NCBI GenBank assembly: GCA_964406945.1
Contig: CAYOTO010000077.1
Span: 1-6,859, forward strand
Reading direction: 5' to 3'
Origin: UBA2266 sp964406945
GTDB lineage: Bacteria > Planctomycetota > Phycisphaerae > Sedimentisphaerales > Anaerobacaceae
DNA length: 6,859 nt
Below are positions 1-6,193 of this stretch, piece after piece. The number at the start of each line of letters is the position of its first letter. The stretch's first letter is position 1. The translations under genes were made by a program, and so were the position numbers. Below the pieces are notes generated by a model that saw nothing but the letters and a program-made list of their open reading frames with translations, had not been told where the DNA came from and ran no database searches.

Positions 1-55
1 CACCGCCTCTGTCACACCAGACGGCAAAAAACCTCGCTTGTTTTGGGACTAGTTG
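1..55. repeat. Left copy of a perfect 55-bp terminal inverted repeat
   Basis: The first 55 bases are the exact reverse complement of the last 55 (6805-6859). Identity stops abruptly at base 56 (a on the left, t in the reverse complement of the right). No transposase lies between the copies, so a simple insertion sequence is unlikely. The length equals a widely used final assembly k-mer, so this is best read as one assembly-graph node met in opposite orientations at the two ends. That would imply that a longer repeat lies outside the window on both sides. Confidence 0.95.
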
Positions 56-244
56 ACGTTCGTCGACATGGCACCCGAACATAATCGTATCGAAATGCCG
101 GTCCGGGATGAGCCGTTTACCCATTAGATAAACCTCAAGCACTGGTTTCCTAAAAGCACCTGAACGCTTGCTGATTATATATGCGAATACAATGCCCGCT
201 ATTGCTATCGCAGAGCTGACGATCAGAGATATTATTTGTATCAT
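1..244 (-). CDS. Membrane-anchored protein of unknown function, 5' part (runs off left edge)
   Basis: An open frame starts at the ATG at 244 and stays open for 81 codons to the edge of the window, with no stop. The product begins MIQIISLIVSSAIAIAG and has one strongly hydrophobic segment at about residues 3-23, followed by Lys/Arg (SKRSG). This suggests a single N-terminal membrane anchor with the rest in the cytoplasm. The soluble part ends in ARFFAVWCDRGG at the edge. The ribosome site is weak (AAAGAG about 5 nt before the ATG). I do not recognise the family. The last 17 or so residues fall in the 55-bp terminal inverted repeat, so the 3' end may not be native. It could also be a chance frame, but the clean TM-plus-basic N-terminus favours a real gene. 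Confidence 0.5.
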   Translation of the reverse strand, partial: MIQIISLIVSSAIAIAGIVFAYIISKRSGAFRKPVLEVYLMGKRLIPDRHFDTIMFGCHVDERQLVPKQARFFAVWCDRGG

Positions 245-909
245 GCAGACTCTTTTATCAAAAGGTTCATGCAAATAGATGCAAATTTCTTAGCCATGAG
301 AACCGACTATGACCGCTTTTCGTTGTCTTTGTGTCTCGCCACAATATAACAGCCAAATCTCTCCCCTTTGTAGCGACGCAGCCTTTTTCTTCGGTGGCGT
401 AGACATATGGGTGGGCATACTCGAGCAAGCCTAACACGTGATCCCTTTCCGGATGCTTGCAAACGACAAATTCCACATGCTGGCACCATGGTACCGCCTA
501 AATGCCGAGATAAGGCTTCGCCGAAATTTCGTGCGTTCAACCGTCGATGACTCCTGCCGTCCATGAAACACCCCTGTCCTATGAGTACCGCAGGCATATA
601 GCATCGCCAGACATCTCGACATGCCATGCCACAGGATTATCCCTTCCGTTCTCAGACAATCAATGTAAAACTGCCTACAAGTACAGCCACCGAAAGCTCT
701 ACTTTGAATGCTTTGACAGCACCTGCTCTTTATGCAACTTCCGACTTCCACAAATACTGCTATTGAGGGGCCATGTCAAACAAAAACAGATGGATCTAAG
801 AAGGTCGTTGACATCGGGTGTGCCAACCATGCCACCCCATACCTCCTTCACTAGATGCCGATCCCAGCAATTATGCAAGCACAAACGCGGCATATCACAC
901 TCCAAACAG
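245..909. other. Spacer with no convincing gene
   Basis: I see no recognisable gene here. The best small candidate is a 69-codon minus-strand frame at 267-476 with a GTG start, no Shine-Dalgarno sequence and no family resemblance. It ends 22 bp before the membrane-protein start. Other frames in the region overlap each other on both strands and look random. A short direct repeat, ATGCAAAT, occurs at 269-276 and 279-286, ten bases apart and just upstream of the leftward membrane-protein gene. Confidence 0.5.
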
Positions 910-1077
910 CCATTTCCAGCCATACGTAAGCCATTCCCTATCAGAAACGTACCATTTCAAGCTTCGAGTGTGCCATTTCCAATTTTGAATGAGCCATTTC
1001 CAGCCGTATACGTTGCATTCCCGCTTAAGATAACCCATTTCCATATTCAAACCCACCATTTCGATTTGAAAAACAAG
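910..1077. repeat. Imperfect 21-bp tandem repeat, about 8 units
   Basis: The core CCATTTCC (GGAAATGG on the minus strand) recurs at 910, 931, 952, 973, 994 and 1015, exactly 21 bp apart, then at 1035 and 1056 after a one-base slip. Twenty-one bases equal seven codons. On the minus strand the best units read LEMAHSK, a heptad, in consecutive copies. In that frame the array is broken by TGA TAG between units and by a TAA at the slip. On the plus strand it reads as a PFP-heptad frame (547-1251) that looks like a by-product. It is best seen as a decayed heptad-coding or structural DNA repeat. I recall similar arrays in planctomycete contigs, which is not checked. Confidence 0.75.
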
Positions 1078-1089
1078 GTATTTGCGTCC

Positions 1090-1225
1090 AAAACCGCCAC
1101 ACTCCCACCCACAACTCCTTCCACGACCCAGACCCGGCCCCTTTTACTTTTTGCCGCACTCGATGCCTCCCCCTTCGACGCCTCATCTCTCACCCCTCAT
1201 CTCTCTCTACCCGCCTCCCACCATA
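1090..1225. other. Pyrimidine-rich tract (purine-rich on the minus strand)
   Basis: The plus strand is dominated by C and T over about 135 bases, including two nearly adjacent copies of CCTCATCTCT at 1181-1190 and 1195-1204, followed by CTCTCTCT-like sequence. It lies between the 21-bp array and the 3' end of the TIR-like gene. Transcript reading through from that gene would be strongly purine-rich here. I found no strong hairpin with a U-run that would serve as a terminator for the gene. Confidence 0.5.
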
Positions 1226-1300
1226 ATCGCTTCACCTACCCGACGCTTTGATGCCTTTCACGCATTTTAATGCAATTGCCTACACGATCTAACCTTAACG

Positions 1301-2257
1301 TTAGAACTTCACGCTGTCTTGTTCCCTTCTTATTGTTCTGTCAATCTCTTCCTGCTGAATCAGTTCAATTGGGACACTGGCTGCCCCCTGAAACTCTGCG
1401 ATCTTATCCTTCATCTTATCTTTGGGGGCATTATCCGGGACTACCACGAGAATTTTTATATCACCCAAAAGCTTCAGTAGTCCTTCTACTTCTTCCGGTG
1501 CCGCAGAAGAAGCCATTTTCAGAGCATTTTGCCGCAAGTCGTCAAGACTGTGCATCAAGTGCTTGACATTGACCAGTATCTCGGTGGGATCAAGATCTTT
1601 GAAATAGCCCACAAATTCATAATGTAACTGCCCGTAAAAAAGATTGAATTGGAATGGCTGCCCAAGTTGGTAAAGGAGATTATTGGGTGAATTAGAGACA
1701 TCTGCAAATCTCATGCCCCTAAAAGACAAGCACCGAATGAACTGCAATGGCGTATCCGCCCCAACAGGTTCCTTACTGCTTAGGCGCATTAGTACTTCGT
1801 CAATTGCTTGTTCCACCTTTTGCTTAAAATTCCCATGGGAGTACTTAATCGTGTCAAGCGGATAAATGTTGAAGGGTAGAAGCTCATCCTCTCTTTGCAT
1901 TGGAATAACATGCTTCCTAAAAGCAAGCATCATTCCATATTCCAAGTGTACGTTGGGGTTGGGAATGCGGATATCCGGAGATACAGCGTGTTTGGACTGA
2001 TTGAGAATCACAATGCAAAACTTTGAAGTGATTATCTTCGAACATATCTTGGTACAGAAAGCAAACTTGCCGGGATCCACACGTCCTAAAGCTACATACG
2101 TCTCGTAATTGCGTTCTTGCAGTATCTGGCGGAGAATATCTTCTTCAAGCTGAAACTCCTCGTCTGCCGGCCGTCCAACGAAGCAAAGGCCTGTGCTGCC
2201 GAAGACACTCTCGCACGGATGAGATCCAATTATGCATGACTGATCACTTTGGTTCAT
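1301..2257 (-). CDS. TIR-like / nucleoside deoxyribosyltransferase-fold protein with unknown C-terminal domain
   Basis: This encodes 318 residues from the ATG at 2257. That start is preferred because AAGGTG lies 3 nt before it; the same frame opens further up at ATG 2299 and GTG 2332 (343 aa) without good ribosome sites. Residues about 25-160 follow the pattern of TIR-like/deoxyribosyltransferase-fold domains: a first strand with a Gly turn (CFVGRP, 25-30), a hydrophobic strand (FCIVIL), then the NPNVHLEYG motif at 100-108 with the likely catalytic Glu at 106, then KHVIPM and a PFNIYPLDTIKY segment. Relatives cleave NAD or nucleosides, often as antiphage effectors; activity here is inferred. 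Residues about 165-318 match nothing I recognise and contain a beta-alpha-beta-like stretch (IKILVVVPDNAP). It follows ileS by 115 bp on the same strand, with lower apparent GC, suggesting acquisition. Confidence 0.7.
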   Translation of the reverse strand: MNQSDQSCIIGSHPCESVFGSTGLCFVGRPADEEFQLEEDILRQILQERNYETYVALGRVDPGKFAFCTKICSKIITSKFCIVILNQSKHAVSPDIRIPNPNVHLEYGMMLAFRKHVIPMQREDELLPFNIYPLDTIKYSHGNFKQKVEQAIDEVLMRLSSKEPVGADTPLQFIRCLSFRGMRFADVSNSPNNLLYQLGQPFQFNLFYGQLHYEFVGYFKDLDPTEILVNVKHLMHSLDDLRQNALKMASSAAPEEVEGLLKLLGDIKILVVVPDNAPKDKMKDKIAEFQGAASVPIELIQQEEIDRTIRREQDSVKF

Positions 2258-2260
2258 CGT

Positions 2261-2266
2261 CACCTT
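2261..2266 (-). promoter_or_regulatory. Ribosome binding site deciding the TIR-like gene start
   Basis: AAGGTG on the minus strand lies 3 nt before the ATG at 2257 (AAGG core about 5 nt away). Neither upstream alternative start (2299 or 2332) has a comparable site. The 2332 GTG falls within a small 5-bp-stem hairpin (GTTGC/GCAAC, 2324-2338). Confidence 0.5.
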
Positions 2267-2372
2267 TTCTGCCCCTATTTTCCAACTCGAAGACGGCATA
2301 TTGCCGCAATCCACTTTCTTTAGGTTGCACACAGCAACATCCAGCGATATTGCCTGTCCTTAAACTGGTGCT

Positions 2373-5333
2373 TTACGAAACCACAGCCAGGCAGCGTTGG
2401 CAAAGGTCCCGTCCATCGGTGTCTGAGCCCACGCTCGGCCAGAAATTCCAGCACCGCGCACACTTCTGATGCTCGCTCTTCTTCGCCGACACCGTCGTCT
2501 CGCCCACCGCCTGCTGCAGCTTCACCTCACTCACGATGCACAGCGTCGCAAACTGCTCCAGCCCGAACTCCCGCAGCAACTCCGCATCCGCCTCGCCGCA
2601 ATTAATCGTGACAGACGCCTCCTGATTACTCGCAATCGCCTTCTCCTGCCGCAGCCCCTCCAGCACCCGCAGCACCTCATCACGCAACCCCATCAGCCGC
2701 CGCCACTTCTCCTGCTCCGCGGCCCAGTTCACCCGCTCATCCACCTTCGCCATCGACGCCAGATGCACACTCTCCACATCCTCACCCCGATACTTCATCG
2801 CCCCCCACGCCTCCTCGGCCGTATGAACCAGAATCGGCGCCAGCATCCGCACCATCGCATCCAGAATCGCATACATCGCCGTCTGCCCGCTCCGCCGCAG
2901 CTTACTGTCCGCCGCCTCGCAATACATCCGGTCCTTCAGCACATCCATATAAACGCTGCTCATCTCCACCGTACAAAAATTATAAATCAGCGTAAACGCC
3001 CGATGAAACACAAACCCCTCGTACGCCTCCGTAACCCCCGCAATCAGCTTCTGCAACTGCTGCATCGCCCACCGGTCGATCTCCGTCATCTCCTCGTACG
3101 CCACCGCATCGCGCCCCGGATCGAAATCGTCCGTATTGCCGAACATGTACCGCAGCGTATTGCGAATCTTGCGATAAGCATCCTGCGTCCGCCCGATCAA
3201 CTCATCGTTGCACCGCACATCCTCCTGATAATTCACGCTCGCCACCCAAAGCCGCAGAATATCCGACCCGTACTTCGCAATCTCATCCTGGGCATTGACA
3301 TAATTACCCAGCGACTTCGACTGCTTCATACCCTTCTCATCCACCGTAAACCCGTGCGTCAGCACGCTCTTGAACGGCGGCTTACCCGTAGCACCCAGCG
3401 CCGGCAGCAGCGACAACTGAAACCACCCCCGATGCTGATCCGAACCCTCCAGATAAAGATCCACCGGCACATCCCACCCGCACCGCCGCGCGCAAACACT
3501 GTACCAACTGCACCCCGACTCGAACCACACATCGAAAATATTCTCCTCCTTCTCCATATCATCGAACGACCACCCCTCCGGCAGCGCAAAATCCTCACCC
3601 AGAATCTCCCGCGGCGAATCCGAAAACCAACTGTTCGACCCCTTCTGCTCAACATGCCGCGCCACCGCCATCACCGACTCCCGCGTCAACAGCGTCTGGC
3701 CGTCACTCCGCGTGAAAACCGGAATCGGCAAGCCCCACGACCGCTGCCGGCTGATGCACCAGTCCGGCCGCGACTCCAGCATCCCCGCAATCCGCTTCTG
3801 CCCCCACGCAGGAATCCACGTCACACCATCCAGCGACCCCAGCGCCATATCCCTCAAATTCTTCCGTTGACCACCGGCCCCGGACGCATCCGAACCTGCC
3901 CCCTCGCCAACCTCGTCCCCTGCGCCGCCGTCGCCTGCACTAACGACCCTGCCCGCAACAAGGCTCTCGCCCTCGAATTCGATCTCCTTATCCACACTCA
4001 CAAACCACTGCTCCGTCGCCCGAAAAATCACCGGCCCCTTACTCCGCCAGCAATGCGGATACGAATGAACAAGCTCCGCGGCCCCGAAAAGCAGATTCAG
4101 CTCCCGGAGCTTTTCGTTTACTGTTTTGTCGACATCGAGCACGCTGCGGCCCCGCAGCCAGTCGGGCACGGTCTCGTCGTAGCGGCCGTCGTCCTGCACC
4201 GGCGAATACACCGCCAGCCCGTGTTTCTGGCCCGTCATGTAGTCCTCTACGCCGTGGCCCGGCGCCGTGTGGACCAGTCCCGTTCCGTCCTCTGTCGTCA
4301 CGTACTCGGCCGGCAGGACCATGTAGGCGTCCTTGTCGGTCGGATTCTGCTCGACGAACGGGTGCTCGTATCGCAGGTCCAGCAGTTGACTGCCCCGGAC
4401 CTTCATTTCGCTCACCGAATACGAGCCCTCGTCCAGCCCGCCCCCGGCGACGATCGCCTCGAGCCGGTCGACGCCCACTATCGAGACGAACTTCTCGGCG
4501 CCCATCTCGTAACTGAGCGCCGTATATTCCAAATTCGGATGCACCGCGACCGCCAGGTTCGCCGCCAGCGTCCACGGCGTCGTCGTCCAGATCATGAAAC
4601 ACACCCGGGCGTCTTTCGCCTGCTCGTCCGAGAGCAGACCCAGCTCGACCAGCCTGTCGACGCTCTCCTGCTCGGCCGGAAAATTCACATAAATACTCGG
4701 CGACGAGATATCCTTATACTCCAGCTCCGCCTCGGCCAGCGCCGTCTCGCAGCCCACCGACCAGTGGATCGGCTTCAACTGCTTGTAAACCAGCCCTTTG
4801 CCGACCAGCTCTGCAAAGACCTCCAGAATCCCCGCCTCGTACCGCGGCAGAAACGTCAGATACGGATCCTCGAAATCGCCGAAAACACCCAGCTCCCGAA
4901 ATTGCCGCGTCTGAATCTTCACATACTTGCTCGCGTACTTCATGCAGCGTTTGCGAATCTCGTGCTTTTCCATGCCCCGAATCTCATCGCCCAGATCCGT
5001 TACCACCTTCGACTCGATCGGCAGCCCGTGGCAATCCCAGCCCGGAATATACGGGGCATCGTAGCCGGTCATCGTCTTGTACTTGACCACGAAATCCTTC
5101 AGCACCTTATTGATAACATGGCCCATGTGAATATCGCCGTTCGCATACGGCGGACCATCGTGCAGAACGTACCGCGGCCTGCCCGCGCAGGCCTCGCGAA
5201 TCTGCCTGTAAATGCCCTTTTTCGCCCAGTCCTTACGCATCTGCGGCTCACGCTGAACCAGATTGGCCTTCATCGAAAAGCCCGTCTTCGGCAGATTCAG
5301 CGTATCACGATAACCCTTCTTCTTGTCCGACAT
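2373..5333 (-). CDS. ileS: Isoleucyl-tRNA synthetase
   Basis: A complete 986-residue class I synthetase that charges tRNA-Ile in the cytoplasm, with CP1 editing to remove mischarged valine. In order: the HMGH form of the HIGH motif at 69-72 after PPYANGD; GWDCHGLPIE; CP1 editing domain about 190-410 with WTTTPWT (249-255) and HTAPGHG (355-361); the catalytic KQSKS form of KMSKS at 670-674 after DEKGM; an all-helical anticodon-binding region; and a C-terminal zinc site with Cys at 958, 961, 978 and 981. Length is close to other zinc-ended bacterial IleRS plus an insert. The start is supported by GAAGGA 8 nt upstream. Oddities are a Gly/Ala-rich insert at about 452-490 and a codon-usage switch over residues about 215-412. 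The usual partner lspA is absent downstream. Confidence 0.98.
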   Translation of the reverse strand: MSDKKKGYRDTLNLPKTGFSMKANLVQREPQMRKDWAKKGIYRQIREACAGRPRYVLHDGPPYANGDIHMGHVINKVLKDFVVKYKTMTGYDAPYIPGWDCHGLPIESKVVTDLGDEIRGMEKHEIRKRCMKYASKYVKIQTRQFRELGVFGDFEDPYLTFLPRYEAGILEVFAELVGKGLVYKQLKPIHWSVGCETALAEAELEYKDISSPSIYVNFPAEQESVDRLVELGLLSDEQAKDARVCFMIWTTTPWTLAANLAVAVHPNLEYTALSYEMGAEKFVSIVGVDRLEAIVAGGGLDEGSYSVSEMKVRGSQLLDLRYEHPFVEQNPTDKDAYMVLPAEYVTTEDGTGLVHTAPGHGVEDYMTGQKHGLAVYSPVQDDGRYDETVPDWLRGRSVLDVDKTVNEKLRELNLLFGAAELVHSYPHCWRSKGPVIFRATEQWFVSVDKEIEFEGESLVAGRVVSAGDGGAGDEVGEGAGSDASGAGGQRKNLRDMALGSLDGVTWIPAWGQKRIAGMLESRPDWCISRQRSWGLPIPVFTRSDGQTLLTRESVMAVARHVEQKGSNSWFSDSPREILGEDFALPEGWSFDDMEKEENIFDVWFESGCSWYSVCARRCGWDVPVDLYLEGSDQHRGWFQLSLLPALGATGKPPFKSVLTHGFTVDEKGMKQSKSLGNYVNAQDEIAKYGSDILRLWVASVNYQEDVRCNDELIGRTQDAYRKIRNTLRYMFGNTDDFDPGRDAVAYEEMTEIDRWAMQQLQKLIAGVTEAYEGFVFHRAFTLIYNFCTVEMSSVYMDVLKDRMYCEAADSKLRRSGQTAMYAILDAMVRMLAPILVHTAEEAWGAMKYRGEDVESVHLASMAKVDERVNWAAEQEKWRRLMGLRDEVLRVLEGLRQEKAIASNQEASVTINCGEADAELLREFGLEQFATLCIVSEVKLQQAVGETTVSAKKSEHQKCARCWNFWPSVGSDTDGRDLCQRCLAVVS
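3864..3980 (-). other. Low-complexity insertion within ileS (about residues 452-490)
   Basis: Between the conserved ATEQWFVSVDKE segment and the NLRDMAL...VTWIPAWG segment, which are normally almost contiguous in bacterial IleRS, lie about 39 residues made mostly of Gly, Ala, Ser, Asp, Glu and Val. The reading frame is intact and both conserved sides are normal. It is therefore probably a flexible surface linker at the end of the editing domain, where the chain returns to the catalytic core. The comparison is from memory of the family. Confidence 0.75.
4100..4680 (-). other. Codon-usage island inside ileS covering the editing domain
   Basis: In residues about 215-412, 15 of 16 Asp codons are GAC, and C-ending codons (GTC, CTC, GGC, ATC) dominate. 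In residues 1-214, 11 of 13 Asp codons are GAT. In residues about 446-761, 21 of 26 are GAT, with G- and T-ending codons (GTG, CTG, AGT) prevailing. The frame and protein motifs are continuous across both borders. The segment coincides closely with the CP1 editing domain. This suggests gene conversion or recombination with a divergent ileS, or an assembly join between strains. Confidence 0.7.
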
Positions 5334-5341
5334 CGATAAAA

Positions 5342-5347
5342 TCCTTC
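5342..5347 (-). promoter_or_regulatory. ileS ribosome binding site
   Basis: GAAGGA on the minus strand, 8 nt before the ATG at 5333. It is a good Shine-Dalgarno match at normal spacing and fixes the ileS start. Confidence 0.75.
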
Positions 5348-5378
5348 AAATAAAGCACTTGCATGAACAGAATCCGGC

Positions 5379-5407
5379 ATAATAACGCCCAAACCAAACC
5401 CTGTCAA
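5379..5407 (-). promoter_or_regulatory. Sigma70-type promoter of ileS
   Basis: On the minus strand, a perfect -35 TTGACA (5407-5402) is followed by a 17-nt spacer and a -10 TATTAT (5384-5379, five of six consensus bases). Transcription should begin near 5372, giving a leader of only about 40 nt. That leaves no room for a T-box or other ileS riboswitch. The 12-mer TGGTTTGGGCGT occurs twice on this strand, at 5420-5409 just before the -35 and at 5396-5385 ending at the -10, 24 bp apart, which could be operator sites. Confidence 0.75.
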
Positions 5408-5496
5408 GACGCCCAAACCACCCAAAACCCGATTCCAGGCCCCGAATACGCATATATCGCCCATCCAGCCCCCGCAATCAAGCAACGCCCCCATTA

Positions 5497-5518
5497 ACCC
5501 CCGAGCCTGCTCGGGGGT
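5497..5518. repeat. Strong hairpin 1 (10-bp stem)
   Basis: ACCCCCGAGC pairs perfectly with GCTCGGGGGT across a 2-nt loop. It is preceded by CCATTA and lacks a U-run on either strand, so it is not a classical terminator. It resembles REP-type palindromes. The same 5' context, CCATT(T)AACCC, precedes hairpin 2. Confidence 0.8.
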
Positions 5519-5578
5519 CGTCCGAACGGACAAGAAATAGCCTCGCCGAAAGCGATCCCCCATACGAAATACGCCCTT

Positions 5579-5686
5579 GTCATCCCGAACGACGCCCCCT
5601 CCCATGCCACCCTGAACGAAGCACACATTCCCCTGTCATCCTGAGCGAAGCGCAGCGAAGTGAAGGATCCGGCCCCCACCTGAGAT
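5579..5686. repeat. 108-bp dispersed-type repeat, copy 1
   Basis: It matches copy 2 (5797-5904) with about 7 mismatches and no gaps, and with 67 identical bases at 5611-5677. Inside, the motif TCATCCTGAGCGAAG recurs three times in degenerate form (starting near 5580, 5607 and 5636). Copies of this motif are common in non-coding DNA of several environmental phyla, which I recall from memory. Homology to copy 2 continues more weakly to the left, to about 5543. Confidence 0.9.
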
Positions 5687-5727
5687 TCCACCCGAGCACT
5701 CCCCACCACCTCCTCCCCGCCATTTAA

Positions 5728-5747
5728 CCCGCTGTTACAACAGCGGG
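5728..5747. repeat. Strong hairpin 2 (9-bp stem)
   Basis: CCCGCTGTT pairs perfectly with AACAGCGGG across a 2-nt loop. It sits between the two 108-bp repeats and shares the CCATT(T)AACCC lead-in with hairpin 1. There is no U-run, so a terminator role is doubtful. Confidence 0.8.
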
Positions 5748-5796
5748 CCATGAACCCCCATCGCCAAAGGCAAGTCAAACCACGCAATACGAGAAT

Positions 5797-5904
5797 GTCA
5801 TCCCGAACGAGCCTCCCTCCCATGCCATCCTGAACGAAGCACACATTCCCCTGTCATCCTGAGCGAAGCGCAGCGAAGTGAAGGATCCGGCCCCCGAATG
5901 AGAT
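5797..5904. repeat. 108-bp dispersed-type repeat, copy 2
   Basis: This copy lies exactly 218 bp after copy 1. The identical core is at 5829-5895. The weaker left-side homology (TCGCC at 5761 against 5543, and ACGCAATACG against ACGAAATACG five bases before the repeat) keeps the same 218-bp offset. This points to a tandem duplication of a longer unit that has partly decayed. Confidence 0.9.
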
Positions 5905-6193
5905 AACACGCAGGTTCCCCGCAAGGCCACGACCGCAGACCGATTTACGTTGACTAACCGACGACAGCACCGCAGAGAATCTGTATTTGGCAATTTCTAA
6001 ACAGGTCAGTTGCAATTAACGAGACTATCTGCTAGACTCGAACGTGACCGCTTAGGGACTAGCAAACGGGCGGCTATGTCAGAAGGAGCACTGGGGGAAA
6101 GTGAGAAATTTCAGATGAAATACAGAAGCATTTTGTCATATGCGGATCTGGTGCACAGGCGGAAGATCGCCCTGCAGCATAAGCATCTGTACG

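Larger units (their letters stand above)
5408..6193. other. Long intergenic region with duplicated repeats and hairpins
   Basis: Between the ileS promoter and the 3' end of the TOPRIM gene there is no convincing coding sequence. Frames read through the repeats on the minus strand (peptides such as SFTSLRFAQDDRG) are by-products of the repeats. The region contains two hairpins and two copies of a 108-bp repeat in the order hairpin, repeat, hairpin, repeat. The last 290 bases before 6193 show no repeat or gene that I can support. Confidence 0.7.

Noticed and set aside
267..476. Minus-strand 69-codon frame ahead of the membrane-protein gene
   Set aside because: It has only a GTG start with no ribosome site, and no family resemblance. 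It remains possible as a gene fragment but is not supported.
910..1077. Possible CRISPR array
   Set aside because: The period is only 21 bp, with short degenerate cores and no repeat-spacer structure or cas genes.
547..1251. Plus-strand frame of 234 codons with PFP heptads
   Set aside because: It has no ribosome site or recognisable domain, and its regularity comes entirely from the 21-bp DNA repeat and the pyrimidine tract.
4039..4602. Second long minus-strand frame (187 codons) inside ileS
   Set aside because: It is an out-of-frame shadow that opens because this segment uses C-ending, GC-rich codons.
2469..5339. Open frame of 956 codons on the plus strand, antisense to almost all of ileS
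   Set aside because: The translation is Arg/Leu/His/Pro-rich with no family motifs. It arises because ileS avoids codons whose complements are stops, which is common in GC-rich genes.
5497..5518. Hairpin as a rho-independent terminator
   Set aside because: The stem is strong but neither strand has a following T-run.
5297..5993. Several minus-strand frames giving SFTSLRFAQDDRG-type peptides
   Set aside because: They are translations of the 108-bp intergenic repeats, start at weak codons and have no independent support.
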